Part shown: one piece after another, positions 52,212 to 63,151 of the stretch | Numbering within the stretch: the first letter of the stretch is position 1 | Layout: the number at the start of each line of letters is the position of its first letter | Assembly (NCBI GenBank): GCA_015179125.1 | Contig: WHVA01000021.1 | Span: 310,001-374,000 of the forward strand | Direction of reading: 5' to 3' | DNA from: Gautieria morchelliformis | Taxonomy: Eukaryota; Basidiomycota; Agaricomycetes; Gomphales; Gomphaceae | DNA length: 64,000 bases | Program-made: the position numbers and the translations under genes | Notes under the pieces: generated by a model | Told to the model about the DNA's origin: nothing | The model's database searches: none | Seen by the model: the letters and a program-made list of their open reading frames with translations, nothing else

Positions 52212-54204
52212 GTGAAAGCGATGGGAAAAAGAAAAGCGGTTCCACGCGCTGTGGGACCAAATAGACACATACAGCGCCTAATGGCTTTTAAGCCAACCAC
52301 CACCGTCATCCTCATGGATGATGACCTTCCTTGCCTCCGCGAGGAATGGATGGAAAGGATCACTGACCTAGTCAGTGGAATTCCATTAGAACTCCCGCTG
52401 CTGCAGGAGATCAATCACGAGATCAATCTCATCGATCCCAACAAACACATGCGGTATCGACTACTGAAGTGCCCTGAACATTTCTGAGAGGAACTGTCGG
52501 CAAAGATAGAACGCTACACCACTGCAAAGTGGTGGATTCCGGCAGTTGCACAGCAGGCCATACCCATGCTGTGTGTGCCGAAGAAGAACGGTACACTATG
52601 GACTATCTTTGATCTGTGCCAGCAGAACGAGAACACAGTGAAGGACATCACGCCCTTCCCGGATCGGGATATCATCCGCAGCGACATGGCTCGCTGTCAA
52701 TATCGCATGAAACTCGATATGTCTGAAGCATACGAGCAGATCCGGATTCATCCGGATCACGTAGCAAAGACTGCCTTTGCCACGATCTTTGGCATGTTTA
52801 GGAGCCAAGTGATACAGATGGGAGACTGCAACACCCCATCGACGTTCCAACGGCTGATGACAGCCATTTTCCGCGACTGCATAGGTCGCTTCATCCATGT
52901 CTACATGGATGACATCTTCATATTCTCGCTCTCGATACGAGAGCACGAGGAGCACCTCTATGTTGTCTTTGACAGACTGAGGAAGAACCTCCTTTTTCTG
53001 AGCAAGAAAAAGGTTGACCTCTGTTCCATCCGAATGGAGTGCCTCGGCCACATCATCAATGGCAAAGGGGTACATGCCGATGAGGATAAGATGCAACGCA
53101 TCCGCGAGTGGCGTAGGCCGCGGACGTTCAATGATGTCCAGCGTTTCCTCGGGCTAGTACAATACCTGGCACATTACATGCCAGACGTTAGCGCGTACAC
53201 AACCCCACTATCGGACTGCGCGCCTAACAATCATCCATTCGAATGGACCCCACTACTAGACAAATGCTGGGAAAGCATTAAGGTGTTGGCCTGTAAGGCC
53301 CCGATCCTGCGTCCAATAGACAGACAGTGCCCAGAGCCGATCTGCGTGATCACCGACGGGTCAAAAGCCGGAGTCGGTGCGGTCTACAGCCAAGGCCCCG
53401 ACTGGAAAACCTGTCGGCCAGCCGGCTTCTTGTCAAAGAAGTTCAGTGTCTGTAGAGGACAGGAATTATAGGCAGTAGGTTCGGACTTGATACTCAAAAG
53501 AATGGACTAGAAATTAATTCACTCTCTCAGTGAATTTGGTTGTCACTGTTAATATTATACACTACCTAGAAATTAATTCACTACAGGATTTCTAGGTCAA
53601 TAAATCTAAGGAGAATAAGACTAATTTACTTGCCTCTCTCAGTGAATTTGGTTGTCACTGAGAGAGGGGGAAATGTGTCTCACTGTGCATATACTACCAC
53701 CTGGCCCTTTAGCGCCCATGGCAGCGCGCGTCGAAATGATTACGTAAGGGTGCCGGTGGTGAAAAGAAGAAAAACAAATAAAAATAGAAGTACAAATATT
53801 TGATAGGAAATTTCGGAAAAAGAGTGATCATAGTAGAACAATCTGAAAAGAAATTGGAAGGAAATACGGAGGGTGGAATCTATTTGGCTTGATTTTGGTG
53901 CAGGAGCATAAATGCACCCAACAGTGTCGCCCAGCAACACTACTGGACTCATGAGCATGAGACAATCGCGGTGCTCAAGACTCTCATGAAATGGGAGGAT
54001 AAACTACTGGGACGAAGGTTCACCCTCGTCACAGACCACAAAGGGCTCGAATACTTCAAGACCCAGAAGAGCCTATCTGACCGCCAGGTCAGATGGTGGG
54101 AGTTCCTATCCCGGTTCAACTTCAACACCGTACATGTTGACGGTGTAGAGAACAAGGTAGCGGACTGCCTGTCATGCTACTATGAGAACGACACAAGTGA
54201 TGAC
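52212..54204 (+). pseudogene. B4 reverse transcriptase and RNase H
   Basis: 52212-52487 is the RT lead-in (DDLPCLREEWMERITDL). 52566-53450 has VPKKNGTLWTIFDLCQQNEN, KLDMSEAYEQIRIHPDHVAK, the catalytic IHVYMDDIFIF and ITDGSKAGVGAVYSQ. 53971-54204 has LVTDHKGLEYFKTQKSL and VDGVENKVADCLSCYYEN. It is split by the D solo LTR. Fossil with a few breaks. Confidence 0.85.
53451..53923 (-). repeat. solo LTR of family D in B4
   Basis: 473 bp, flanked by GTGTC (53446-53450, 53924-53928). It keeps the CTCTCTCAGTGA hairpin with a different loop. Confidence 0.93.
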
Positions 54205-54426
54205 TGTGGAACGAAGGAGTTATAATAAACTGTTATGTCACGATCCACTTGAGATCGTCTGCCTTTATATACAAAAGATGATGTCCATTACATTACTAAT
54301 ATCTTTGAGCTGCTGTGCCGATGCGATGCCAGTGCACCAGCAACCCGGAGTCGAGAGCATTCTCGAACTTCCAGCTAAGTGCATGCCGGCTCTGCCTCGG
54401 CCATGTCATCGTCCCGATTACTAACA
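54205..54426 (-). repeat. family F 3' LTR
   Basis: 222 bp, TGTGGAACGAAGGAG to CGATTACTAACA. The inner neighbour GCTGAGGGGGAG (minus strand, 54427-54438) is a purine tract. Confidence 0.75.
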
Positions 54427-55195
54427 CTCCCCCTCAGCGAGAAGTCCCTTCGGCAAAATCCTAATTTCCCTAATAAATACCTATGTTGGTGTAAGTCCAG
54501 TCCCTTCGTAAATATGTCCGCTACGTTCTCCTTCGTTGGTACGTACGTAAGTGATGCCTCGTGAGAGGCCACTTTCTCACGGATGAAATGATATGCGACG
54601 TTGATATGTTTAGTACGCTCATGGTATGTTGCATCATGTGATAGTGTAATAGTGCCTAGATTGTCTGATCGAAGTGATGTGGGCTGGGTTTGATCTATTC
54701 CTAGCTCCTCGATGAAGCACCTCAGCCAGATCAATTGCTTGGCGCCCTCGGTGAGTGCCATGTATTCGGCCTCCATAGTAGATAACACGATCGTTCGCTG
54801 CTTCTTCGAGCTCCATGCGATGGCTCCCCCTCCTAGTATAGCTACATAGCCACTAATAGACAGTGCGTCGTTTCTATTAGCATAGTCCAAGTCAACGAAT
54901 ATTTCCAGTTAGAGACCAGCGTCTCGTCAGAAGGTTATGCTGTCGTCACGTGACCTCTTGAGGTACCAGAGCACGTGTTTGACTGCCGTCCAGTGCTCGG
55001 CTCCGTAAGTAGTAGTGAATTGACTTAAGTGTTGTACGGTAAAAGCCAAATCAGGTTGCGTGCTGAGTGCTGCATACATTAATGATCCAATTGCTTTAGC
55101 ATAGGGTACTTCGGTAGTTGGACCCGTTGAGTCCATAGGCATTGTGAGCTTGATCATTTTGTGTAGAGGTGTAGATATGGAATGTGCCGTAGTGG
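54427..55195 (-). pseudogene. family F copia RT end and RNase H
   Basis: Near 55000-55090: YAKAIGSLMYAALSTQPDLA and HWTAVKHVLWYLKRS, the RT/RNase H connection of copia elements. 54375-54890: AIAWSSKKQRTIVLSTMEAE, LRSDNLGTITL and FIREKVASHEASLTYVPTKE, the RNase H domain and its tail. It differs clearly from copia D, so it is a separate family. Fossil with about one or two breaks in the part present. Confidence 0.85.
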
Positions 55196-55962
55196 AGGGA
55201 GCCGCGCAATTTCTTGCGCTTTTTCTTTGGCTTCTCTGCCAGCCGCTGTGCCCGTTCGGGGTCGTACGTCTTCCAGACGGACGAGTCTGACTCCCATCCA
55301 TCTGGGACGCCGTACGCAGAGTCGGAAGGTGCGCTCTGCCCTTCCGTTGTTGTCGTGGTCGGAGTCGGCGCCGACAATCGGGACGCGAGCCCCGATGTTG
55401 CGTGCGCCGGCAACGGCGCCGTCGTGCGAGGTGAAGATGGCCCGGCCACTGGGTCTGTGGCCGGGTCATGTCGCGGCCTTTTTGAGGCAGCATGGACCAG
55501 GGTAACCTGGAGCTGTGCTGCGCTCAGCTGCTGCTCCAGTTCTTTGATCCTGGCGCGCTCGGTTACAAGCGCGTCGTCGTGGTCCTCAACCGCGCGTTCT
55601 AGCTCCTTGACCTCTTTCTTGAGGTCGTGGACATCCCGGAGGGGCTCTTCTCGCACATCACGCACGATGCCCCTTGGGAGCCATCCCCAAGCTGCATCGA
55701 CGGCGTCGCCGATGTCTTCATCCCGCAACTTGACCTTGCGGGTGCCGGTCGCAGCCCTAAGGTGCACGGCATAGTCCACGCATGTTGCGCAATCGTCCGG
55801 GTGGATGATGGCGAGGGCGTCCTCCCATCCCACGATCGTCCAGTGCTCCTGGTCTATTGGAGCACGGAGAATGTCTGCGGCCCCTTGTCTCGGGGCCGTT
55901 GTTCGCGTTGTGGACGTTGATGGGTCAACGTCCATCCCATCTTTGGGGGGCATCATCTTCAT
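55196..55962 (-). pseudogene. B2 accessory ORF (ORF3), N-terminal part
   Basis: Starts MKMMPPKDGMDVDPS at 55962. Has IDQEHWTIVGWEDALAIIHP, the coiled coil DLKKEVKELERAVEDHD, the Ser/Thr/Pro linker and the basic patch KKKRKKLRG, where F sequence begins. Same order and same distance from pol as in B1 and B3. Function unknown. Confidence 0.72.
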
Positions 55963-56079
55963 GGGTAGATGATGGTGGTGGTTGCTTCCAAGAAGCGATG
56001 CGCCCTCGGAAAGATCCGAGGTGAAAATTTAACCGCGCCGTGGCCGGCGCGTCACGTGGCCTGCACATGACGGACGTGT

Positions 56080-57420
56080 CTAGCGGCGTCTGGGGAGGTC
56101 GCGTGGCTTGCCCACCCCCCGAAGCTCTAGGTAGCTATCCAGGGCTTGAAGGTCCTTGCAGGACGACATAGGTTCCCATGTCACGTCTCCTAGGGTCCAA
56201 CGGACCTGGAATTCCAGGCCCGTCGAGTTTATCCATTGATGTGCGATAATCTCGTCGACGAGCCACTCCTCGTCGTCATTTGCTCCAAAGTCATAAAATG
56301 ACTTGGCCTCATGACGAGGGAACAATTCGTCGTTGTTAGCCTCGTATCGCCATACGAGGCTGGAATGGAAGACCGGTGAAATGCGACGGCTTTTCAGTTC
56401 GTCGGGAAGATCAAGGGTCACCGTCGAGGCGTCGTTGTGAGCCTCGACAACACGGTACGGTCCGATGTACCGCGGGACTAGTTTTCTGGCTCTTCCTTTC
56501 GGGAGAGTTAGGTTTTGTGTCGAAAGGTAGACCCGGTCGTTGGCCGCGTACCTGTCGCTCGCCATACGTTTCTTATTTGTGTGAAACGTTTGCGTCACTC
56601 GATGCTCTATGATTGCATCGTGTGCTGCCATCAGGTTCCATTTTGCCTGATGTGCGAACCGGGCCACCCCCTTGAACGGGGTGTCCGCGGCTATGGGGAG
56701 GTCTATCTGCGGCATATAGCCGTGGATCAGCTCAAAAGGTGTGAACCCTGTGGTCGCACTGACGTTGCTGTTAAGAGCGACCTCAACCATTGGGCATTTC
56801 ACTGCCCAATCCTTCTGATTGTCTCTGACGACTGCACGCAATATCTGGCCGATCAAGCAGTTTGCCCGCTCGGTTGCTCCATCCGTTTGTGGATGGAAGG
56901 CAGTTGACATGCGGAGCTTAGTCCCCATGAGTCGCTGGAGTTCACGCCAGAAGATCAACGTGAACTTTGAGTCTCTGTCCGAGACGATGGAGTCGGGAAC
57001 TCCGTGTAGTCGGATGACCTCTTTCAGAAACAGCCAGGCTACTCCCTTGGCTGACACGCTCGTCGTGGTTGGCACGAGGTGTACGAGCGATGTTAGTCGG
57101 TCGATGACTACCATCAGGTAGTCACAGTCGTTGAACTTGGGCAGGGGCCCCATGAAGTCGATGCCAATTGACTGCCACGGCCTATCCGGAATGGGTAGGC
57201 TGTGTAGTAGGCCTTTGGGCCGTTGTGGCCCGGTTTTCGTCATCTGACACCTCACGCACGATGTGCAGAACGCTTCTATGTCTGGGCTCATGCCCGGCCA
57301 TAAATATGCTCTTCGAACGTAGTTCGAAGTCTTCAAATGGCCGTAGTGGCCGACTATCTGATGTGCCCGATCGATGATAATTTCGATCAGCCTCCTTCCC
57401 CCTTGAAGAACAGAGCGGGG
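56080..57420 (-). pseudogene. B2 integrase and chromodomain
   Basis: HQIVGHYGHLKTSNY...CTSCVRCQ (zinc region), SIGIDFMGPLPKF, VSDRDSKFTLIF and TDGATERANCLIGQIL (core), LSTQNLTLPKGRARKLVP, and a chromodomain with EWLVDEIIAHQWIN and FQVRWTLGDVTWEPMSS. The stop is near 56080. The chromodomain would guide insertion to modified chromatin. Fossil; this part is the best kept of B2. Confidence 0.88.
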
Positions 57421-58142
57421 TGGTATATGCGCTAACATCCGGCATGTAGTGTGCCAGATACTGTACGAGCCCGAGGAAACGCTGGACGTCGTTGAACGTC
57501 CATGGCCTGCGCCACTCGCGGATGTGTTGCATCTTATCCTCGTTGGCATGTACCCCTCGGCCATCGATCATATGGCCGAGGCACTCCATTCGGATGGAGT
57601 AGAGGTCCACCTTTTTCTTGCTCAGAAAGAGGTGGTTCTTCCTCAGTCTGTCAAAGACGATGTAGAGGTGCTCTTCATGCTCTTGTATTGAGAGCGAGAA
57701 TATGAAGATGTCATCCATGTATACATGGACGAAGCGACCTATGCAGTCGCGGAAAATGGCTGTCATCAGCCGTTGGAATGTTGATGGGGCGTTACAGTCC
57801 CCCATCTGTATCACCTGGCTCCTGAAGGTGCCGAGGATCGCGGCAAAGGCTGTCTTTGCTACGTGATCCGGATGGATCCGGATCTGCTCGTATGCTTCTG
57901 ACATATCGAGTTTAGTTCGATATTGGCAGCGAGCCATGTCGCTGCGTATGATATCCTGATCCGGGAAGGGTGTGACGTCCTTCACCGTGTTTTCGTTCTG
58001 CTGGCGCAGATCGAAGACGGTTCTCAACGTACCGTTCTTCTTCGGCACACACAGCATGGGCACTGCCTGCTGCGCTACTGCCGGAATCCACCACTTTGCA
58101 GTGGTGTATCGTTCTATTTTTGCCGACAGTTCCTCTCGGAAG

Positions 58143-58830
58143 CAGGGCTGTCCACGAGTCCAGGTTCCTGCAGGTGACTCGCAGTTCAACCTGTGATTTT
58201 AACCTGCAGATCCAACTCCCACAAGTCCAGGTGACCCGGCGCCTAAAAACCTGCCAAGTCCAGGTTTGGCCTTTAGAATTCCGCAGGTGACTTGCAGACC
58301 TGCAAGCCTTAAATGCCAAGAATTCATGTCATTTACATGTCATTCAACTACTATTACTTCATTCTGCACAACAGCCTTCTTGACATGCTTACTCTTATCA
58401 TGCAGCCACTCTACAACACATTCCTCAGGAACAAGTCCTTCATATGACAGCCATGTGCTGAGTATGGTCCCGGCACGTGTCAACTCTTCCTTCAGAGAGT
58501 GACACATCCGTGATACAGTCAGTCGGCCCTGACTGAATGCACATTTGACATCTGTGGATGTTGCTAGAGGAGCATGGTCAAAATAGGATGTAAGGATGTG
58601 TGAAATAACTCACCCCCATCCCCACGGGAGGAGACACGTCATGCACTCGCACGGGGTGAGTCAGGTCAGAATAATCTGGCAAGTCACTGCAAGTCACCCA
58701 CAGGTTTAACCTGCAGGTCCAAGTCAACCTGCAGAAAAACTCAGGTCAAGTCCAGGTTCCACTTCTGGAAGCTGGCAAACCTGCGAGTCCAAGTCCAGGT
58801 AACCTGCAGGCTGACTCGTGGACAGCCCTG
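58143..58830 (-). mobile_element. hAT deletion derivative, 688 bp, keeps the transposase C-terminus
   Basis: Perfect 18-bp terminal inverted repeats CAGGGCTGTCCACGAGTC, flanked by exact 8-bp duplications CTCGGAAG (58135-58142, 58831-58838), the hAT hallmark. Several CCAGGT / CCTGCAGGT subterminal motifs lie inside both ends. The middle codes on the minus strand for the last part of a hAT transposase. Its ends share CACGAGTC and GGCTG with the MITE at 4817-5707. Confidence 0.92.
58320..58590 (-). pseudogene. hAT transposase C-terminal (dimerisation) fragment
   Basis: The minus-strand translation (about 58585 down to 58340) gives TSTDVKCAFSQGRLTVSRM, then CHSLKEELTRAGTILSTWLS and GLVPEECVVEWLHDKSKH. 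This matches the pattern at the C-terminus of fungal hAT transposases (xxxVERxFSxGRxxxSxxRxxLSxxxxRAxxxLxSW). The usual Glu-Arg of the VERAFS motif reads Lys-Cys. The catalytic domain is absent; the element is an internal deletion product that would need a transposase in trans. Confidence 0.75.
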
Positions 58831-59185
58831 CTCGGAAGTGTTTGGGGCATTTCGGTAGTCGATACCGCATGTGCTTGTTGGGATCGATGAGGTTGATCTC
58901 ATGGTTGATCTCCCGCAGCGGCGGGAGTTCTAATGGAATTCCACTGACTAGGTCAGCGATTCTTTCCATCCATTCCTCGCGGAGGCGAGGAAGGTCATCA
59001 TCCGTGAGGATGATGGTAGTGGTTGGCTTAGAAGCCATTAGGCGCTGTTGGCGTCTATTAGGTCCCGTGGCGCATGGGCCCGCTTTCCTCTTTCCCATCG
59101 CTTTCACCGTTAGGTGAGAGCGTCTCTCCCTATGACCGTAGGGTGAGTTCGAGGACGAGTCGTCTCGCGACTCATCCTCCTGGCT

Positions 59186-60600
59186 TCAATGAGCCAGGTT
59201 CGGCGTCGGCGCTTGGGTGATTCTGCTCACCCGTGGCCCCTTGTCCTCGTTCTTCGATTTGTTGTCGTCGAATGAGACCTTGCCCGTGGGGATCACCTCG
59301 TTTCCCTTGCGGATCGTCCCTGGGCTCGAGAAGTCCAGGGTTATGCCGAATCTCCTTAGGAACGGTGTCCCTAAGATCGCGTCGTAATATTCGACGTTTG
59401 CTACGTCGAAGTATTCGTCATATGTCCCACGACTGTAAGGGCAACCCTGGCTAGTCGTGGAGATCACACTACCACACAACTGACAAGGGGAAATCCAAAG
59501 TATGTATAAATGAACAGAGCATACAAGAGAGGGGGTTCTCACCTGACAAGGGGAAATCCAAAGAGAAAAGTCTAAGGACCCCCAATGTCAGCGAGCCCGT
59601 ATTATACTACGCTGCGCAGCCAGGGACAACGCTTGGCACCCGCCATCAACCCTGCATCCCCCTGACCCTTGATCGACCCTTGATGCCACCTATTATGCGA
59701 GTCGCTTGATTTCCGACACTGTTCCGGGGCGGAAGTCGGAAATTGGAGTGGAACTGGCAAGGCGAACGGAACTGGTGGAAGTTCTCCCAGAAGTGGAATT
59801 GTTCCCGAAAGCGGATGCGGAGATGGAATTGGAACCGGAAGCGGAGTCGGAAATGGAGTCGGAACTGGGTGTGGTGTCGGAACTGGAAATGGAAAACAGG
59901 GTGTCCCCTGACAACGACCAAACTTGATGGCCGTGTTCGTTCCATAGTTGATCGTGGAACGGCTGCCTATGCAGGCTAGCTGCAGCGCGATTGGTTGCTC
60001 CAGGGAGAATGTCTTCATCCCTGTAGCTCGCGTGAATTCGGGGGACAGCAGTACCCCTTCGCTGCCGCTATCTAGCAGGCAGTGGGCTTTTACGCCGTTT
60101 ATTTCCCAGTACCCCGATAGGGTACAGTTCTCACTATGTGGACGCGTTGGCCGCGTTCTGTGTTTGCTTCGGTGGTGATACACCGGCTCGGCCGCCTTAT
60201 CTGGCGTGACCGATGTGTGTGCCGCCATGACTTTCGTGGCGGTTTCATCTTCCAGCGCGAATCTGATCGCGCTGGACCTGTAGGCGGTGTCCTCCACCTC
60301 TTCGTCCCATTCATAGTATTGGGACGGCTCAGGGTCCCACTCTTCAGCGGGCGTGTCTCCATTATCCGGAGTGTCGTTGGGTTGGGGATCACCCTCCCCC
60401 TCTTCATCAATCTGTTGAAGAGAGCTTTGATCGGGATCCGTCTCCGGATCCTCGGCTTCACCGTCATGCCTCACGGCCGCTGTCCTTATACCGGACCTAA
60501 GCCGGGGGCATTCTGCCTTCTTGTGGCCAGGTTGGCCGCATTCAAAGCATGCGGTGTTGTTTTGGCTGCTGCTGGGCCTGTCATTCGGCCGGCCCGACGT
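59186..60600 (-). pseudogene. B2 nucleocapsid zinc knuckle and protease
   Basis: Zinc knuckle CFECGQPGHKKAEC near 60510-60555, acidic linker, then protease AHCLLDSGSEGVLLSPEF near 60030-60080. After the solo A LTR it continues with YDAILGTPFLRRFGITLDFS (59330-59400) and ends near 59186. Same order as B1. Fossil. Confidence 0.85.
59434..59913 (-). repeat. solo A-type LTR in B2 protease
   Basis: 480 bp, flanked by ACGAC (59429-59433, 59914-59918). Close to the solo LTR at 42232-42729. Confidence 0.93.
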
Positions 60601-62799
60601 TTTCGTCGGTGGGGCAGGTTGCGGGGATGATCCTGACGCTTGAGGCTGTTTAGCTTCAGGCGGGCGTCCAGCTTGTGCTGGGCGTGAGGGCAGTATCCGT
60701 TGACCTGTTCCGCTTCTTGGGAACAGGCTGGGCCTGGTCAGGCCTGTTTGTGTCAACGGCTTGCTCCCTGTGAGCCGGGCGGCGCTAGCCGTTGCTGCTG
60801 CGCTTTCTGTGCGGCGCATCCCCATGTTATATCGGGATGCCTCCTCGATCATCCGGGCCGTCTCGAAGAGTTGCTCTATTGAGCTGCTCTCAGCATTATA
60901 GCCCTTTTTGAGGACCTCGTTGCGCAGCGTTTCGCATAGCGCAGATATGAACCGTCTCCGGAACGTGTACTCGTCTGGCGGCTGTATCATACGTGCCACG
61001 TATTTCGTGAGCTCGTTCAGCATCTCCTGAATGGTTTTCATGCCTTGCATGACCGCGTCGAACTTATTCGAGGCGTGATGGTATGTCAGTGTGTGCAGGA
61101 ACCTCTTTTGAAGGCCTTGCATCACTGATTCCAGCGTCCAGATGCAGACCTGGCGATCGAAGCGTTCAACGTTTCGAAGGAACCATTCTTGGGCTTCGCC
61201 GGTGAGGTGAGTGCCCACATAGCCGACCTGCATGTCGATGCTGGTTGGTCCTAGGAGGCAATTCATTTTCAGCCATCGTAGGATGGCTGCCACGAAGATT
61301 TCAAACTCTTTGAGGTCCAATCCCCCTGCATATGGCTCGGGGTGGGCCAATTTTACGCCGGCCTTCGCTAGCACAGACTTCTCCGGGTCTGTGCCCACGG
61401 CGTCTGCCAACGCCACGCGGATCATCCGCGTGATCCCGTCGTATGGCTCCATTGGTACGACGTCGGCCTGGTCAGGGATTCCCTGGCCTTCCGTTGGGGC
61501 CATGGATCGCTCACGCGGTTGTGACGCCGCGCGGGGTAAGCTGTTATATGCCCTGACGGGCCCCGGGCCCGGATCGGGCTTGGGATCGGGAGCATTTTGT
61601 GCTCTCGGTTCCGGGGGCGTTTTGTGCCTGGTGTCCCCGGTCAGTCCCGCGTTGCGGATCCGTACCCTGCTGTTGTAGGCAGCGCGTGCTTGCCGTGCGT
61701 CCTGTACGGCTTGCGTGAGCTGCTCTTCGGGCAGCTGAGCGGTGTGGCTGTGGGCCACCGTCTCTTCAGCGTTCTTGGCTAGTAGCTCGAGTGCCCATGT
61801 GTGGCGGCGCACAGCTGCGGCTTCCTTACGCTGCCAGTGTGCGACTTCGAGCTCTAAGCTCTCGGTCGTCGTTTCAGAGTCAGGCTCTGAGGCGACCTGA
61901 TCCCCAACGATCTGTTGGATCGTTTTATGGCTGTCCGTTGGGGCAGCCGGTTGCTCCTGAGGTTCGTTCCCGAACCTTACGTCCTGTTCGACTGGGACGG
62001 CTGGCGGCGGCATTTGCTGCTTGTCTCGCTCATTTCGGTGCGCATCGCGACTGCGTTCGTTAGCTGCGAACTGTCGCGAGCTCGGATGAGTTGCGTCGCG
62101 TTCCCCGCGTGCGCGGAGTGCTTTCTGGACGTCCTCCAGCATGGCTGCGTCTGGCAGCCTGATCTCCTCCGCCTCGTGGAGTTCCTTGCCGATTGCCATT
62201 AGGGCGGCGGTGGTGTTGTCGAGCTGCGATGCCAGCTGATCGTGCTTGTGGCGCGTCAGCCTGCTTTGGTGCAGCGCAGCCTGCACCTGTTTGTTCAGGG
62301 CCTCTGCCATCTCGTGGTCGATGGCGTGAGCCCTCGAGCTCTTACGACTAGAGCTTGAGTATTCCGAGTCCTGACTATTGTCTGGGGCTTGTCTCTCTTG
62401 CCGTCGTCCTCCTTCAGGGACGATCGTCGTCGCTCTACTTCGAGAGCGTCGGTTTGAGTCGTGGCTTTGTGCCCGTCTCAACGTTGTTGCTCTACCGTCT
62501 GACGACGGCGAGACTTCTCTGCCCTTTCCTTTGTCCTCGGGCAGAGGGAGGTGGGGGGGCGGTGCTGGCTCGTCGCTCGGCGTCGTCTCTTCTTCGGCCA
62601 CGCTCGACGAGACGTGGTCGGGGTTTTCCTCGTTCCCTACTGAGGGGACGAGGGCGGTGAGATCTACGATCTCTCCGTCTTCTATCGTCCTGGTCCCTTG
62701 GTCCAGGATAGCGTCAGCCGTCGTGTCAGTGGGCTGCGCCTGGGGTGTGGATCTCGAGCTCGTCGCTCGTGTCCATCTTCGACTGCGTGGAATCATCAT
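60600..62799 (-). CDS. B2 gag
   Basis: Long open frame from MMIPRSRRWTRATSS at 62799. Rough residues: Ser/Thr-rich lead (1-130), helix AEALNKQVQAALHQSRLTRH (about 165-220), a second helical region WQRKEAAAVRRHTWALELLA (about 310-350), Pro-rich linker (about 380-430), and the gag domain (about 455-660: PEPYAGGLDLKEFEIFVAAI, AQEWFLRNVERFDRQV, FISALCETLRNEVLKKGYNA). The zinc knuckle follows at about residue 750. It is longer than most Ty3 gags because of the N-terminal extension. The frame runs on through the protease into the nested solo LTR, so its apparent end is not the gene's own. It would form the particle shell. Confidence 0.85.
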
Positions 62800-62937
62800 G
62801 CTCGCAGCCGACAGTAGAGGGTCTACTGGAGGGTCTCAACGATGTTTAGTCGTCGACGCAGCGATCTTTTTCAAGATTGCTTCGAATCCACTATCGGTTG
62901 GTCGCGTGGCGATCAACTGCAGGATAGTTCAAAAAGG

Positions 62938-63151
62938 TGTAAAGATGTCGATCTTAGGACCTTGTATCACAAGGGCACTGCAGAACTTGACCAATGAGTG
63001 GTATTCTGAATGCTACGTAGTGACAGGTAAGAGTAAGATGCGATGGGGACCGCTAGCCGGTTCCCACCCATAAACTATACAGTGGGTTCCTAAGGGGCCC
63101 ACTGGGATTATGTAATAACTAATGTACATGTAGATACACAGGTTATTTACA
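62938..63151 (-). repeat. B2 5' LTR
   Basis: 214 bp, TGTAAAGATGTCG to GGTTATTTACA (plus-strand view). The right neighbour is C3. Confidence 0.88.

Larger units (their letters stand above)
51951..54204 (+). mobile_element. Family B fragment B4, plus strand
   Basis: Protease end (51951-52133: FLRRFGITLDFSSPG type), RT (52212-53450) and RNase H (53929-54204), with a D solo LTR between. It is opposite to B3 and joined to it at 51950/51951. On the right, the F copia LTR begins. Fossil. Confidence 0.82.
54205..55195 (-). mobile_element. Family F Ty1/copia fragment, 3' end
   Basis: LTR 54205-54426, purine tract, then minus-strand RT end and RNase H up to about 55195, where B2 ORF3 sequence begins. 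The 5' part of the element is not present. Fossil. Confidence 0.8.
57450..58950 (-). pseudogene. B2 reverse transcriptase, with a hAT element in its lead-in
   Basis: 57182-58130 carries VPKKNGTLRTVFDLRQQNEN, KLDMSEAYEQIRIHPDHVAK, GDCNAPSTFQRLM, the catalytic VHVYMDDIFIF and LGLVQYLAHYMPD. 58840-59107 carries the lead-in (IILTDDDLPRLREEWMERIA, INHEINLIDPNKHMRYRLP). The two are separated by the 688-bp hAT element. Fossil. Confidence 0.85.
55196..63151 (-). mobile_element. Family B element B2
   Basis: Minus strand. From right: 5' LTR (62938-63151), gag (about 60600-62799), zinc knuckle and protease (59186-60600), RT (57450-58950), integrase and chromodomain (56080-57420), N-terminal part of ORF3 (55196-55962). 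Nested: a solo A LTR (59434-59913) in protease and a hAT element (58143-58830) in the RT lead-in. RNase H is not evident. Fossil with several breaks. Confidence 0.88.

Noticed and set aside
51955-54204. B4 as the missing middle of B1
   Set aside because: B1 has its own RT and RNase H at 36537-37987, so B4 is a different copy.
59602-62799. A single 1065-codon open frame as one protein
   Set aside because: Its C-terminal part is translated from the nested solo A LTR (59434-59913), so the end is chance read-through; only the gag and protease parts are real.
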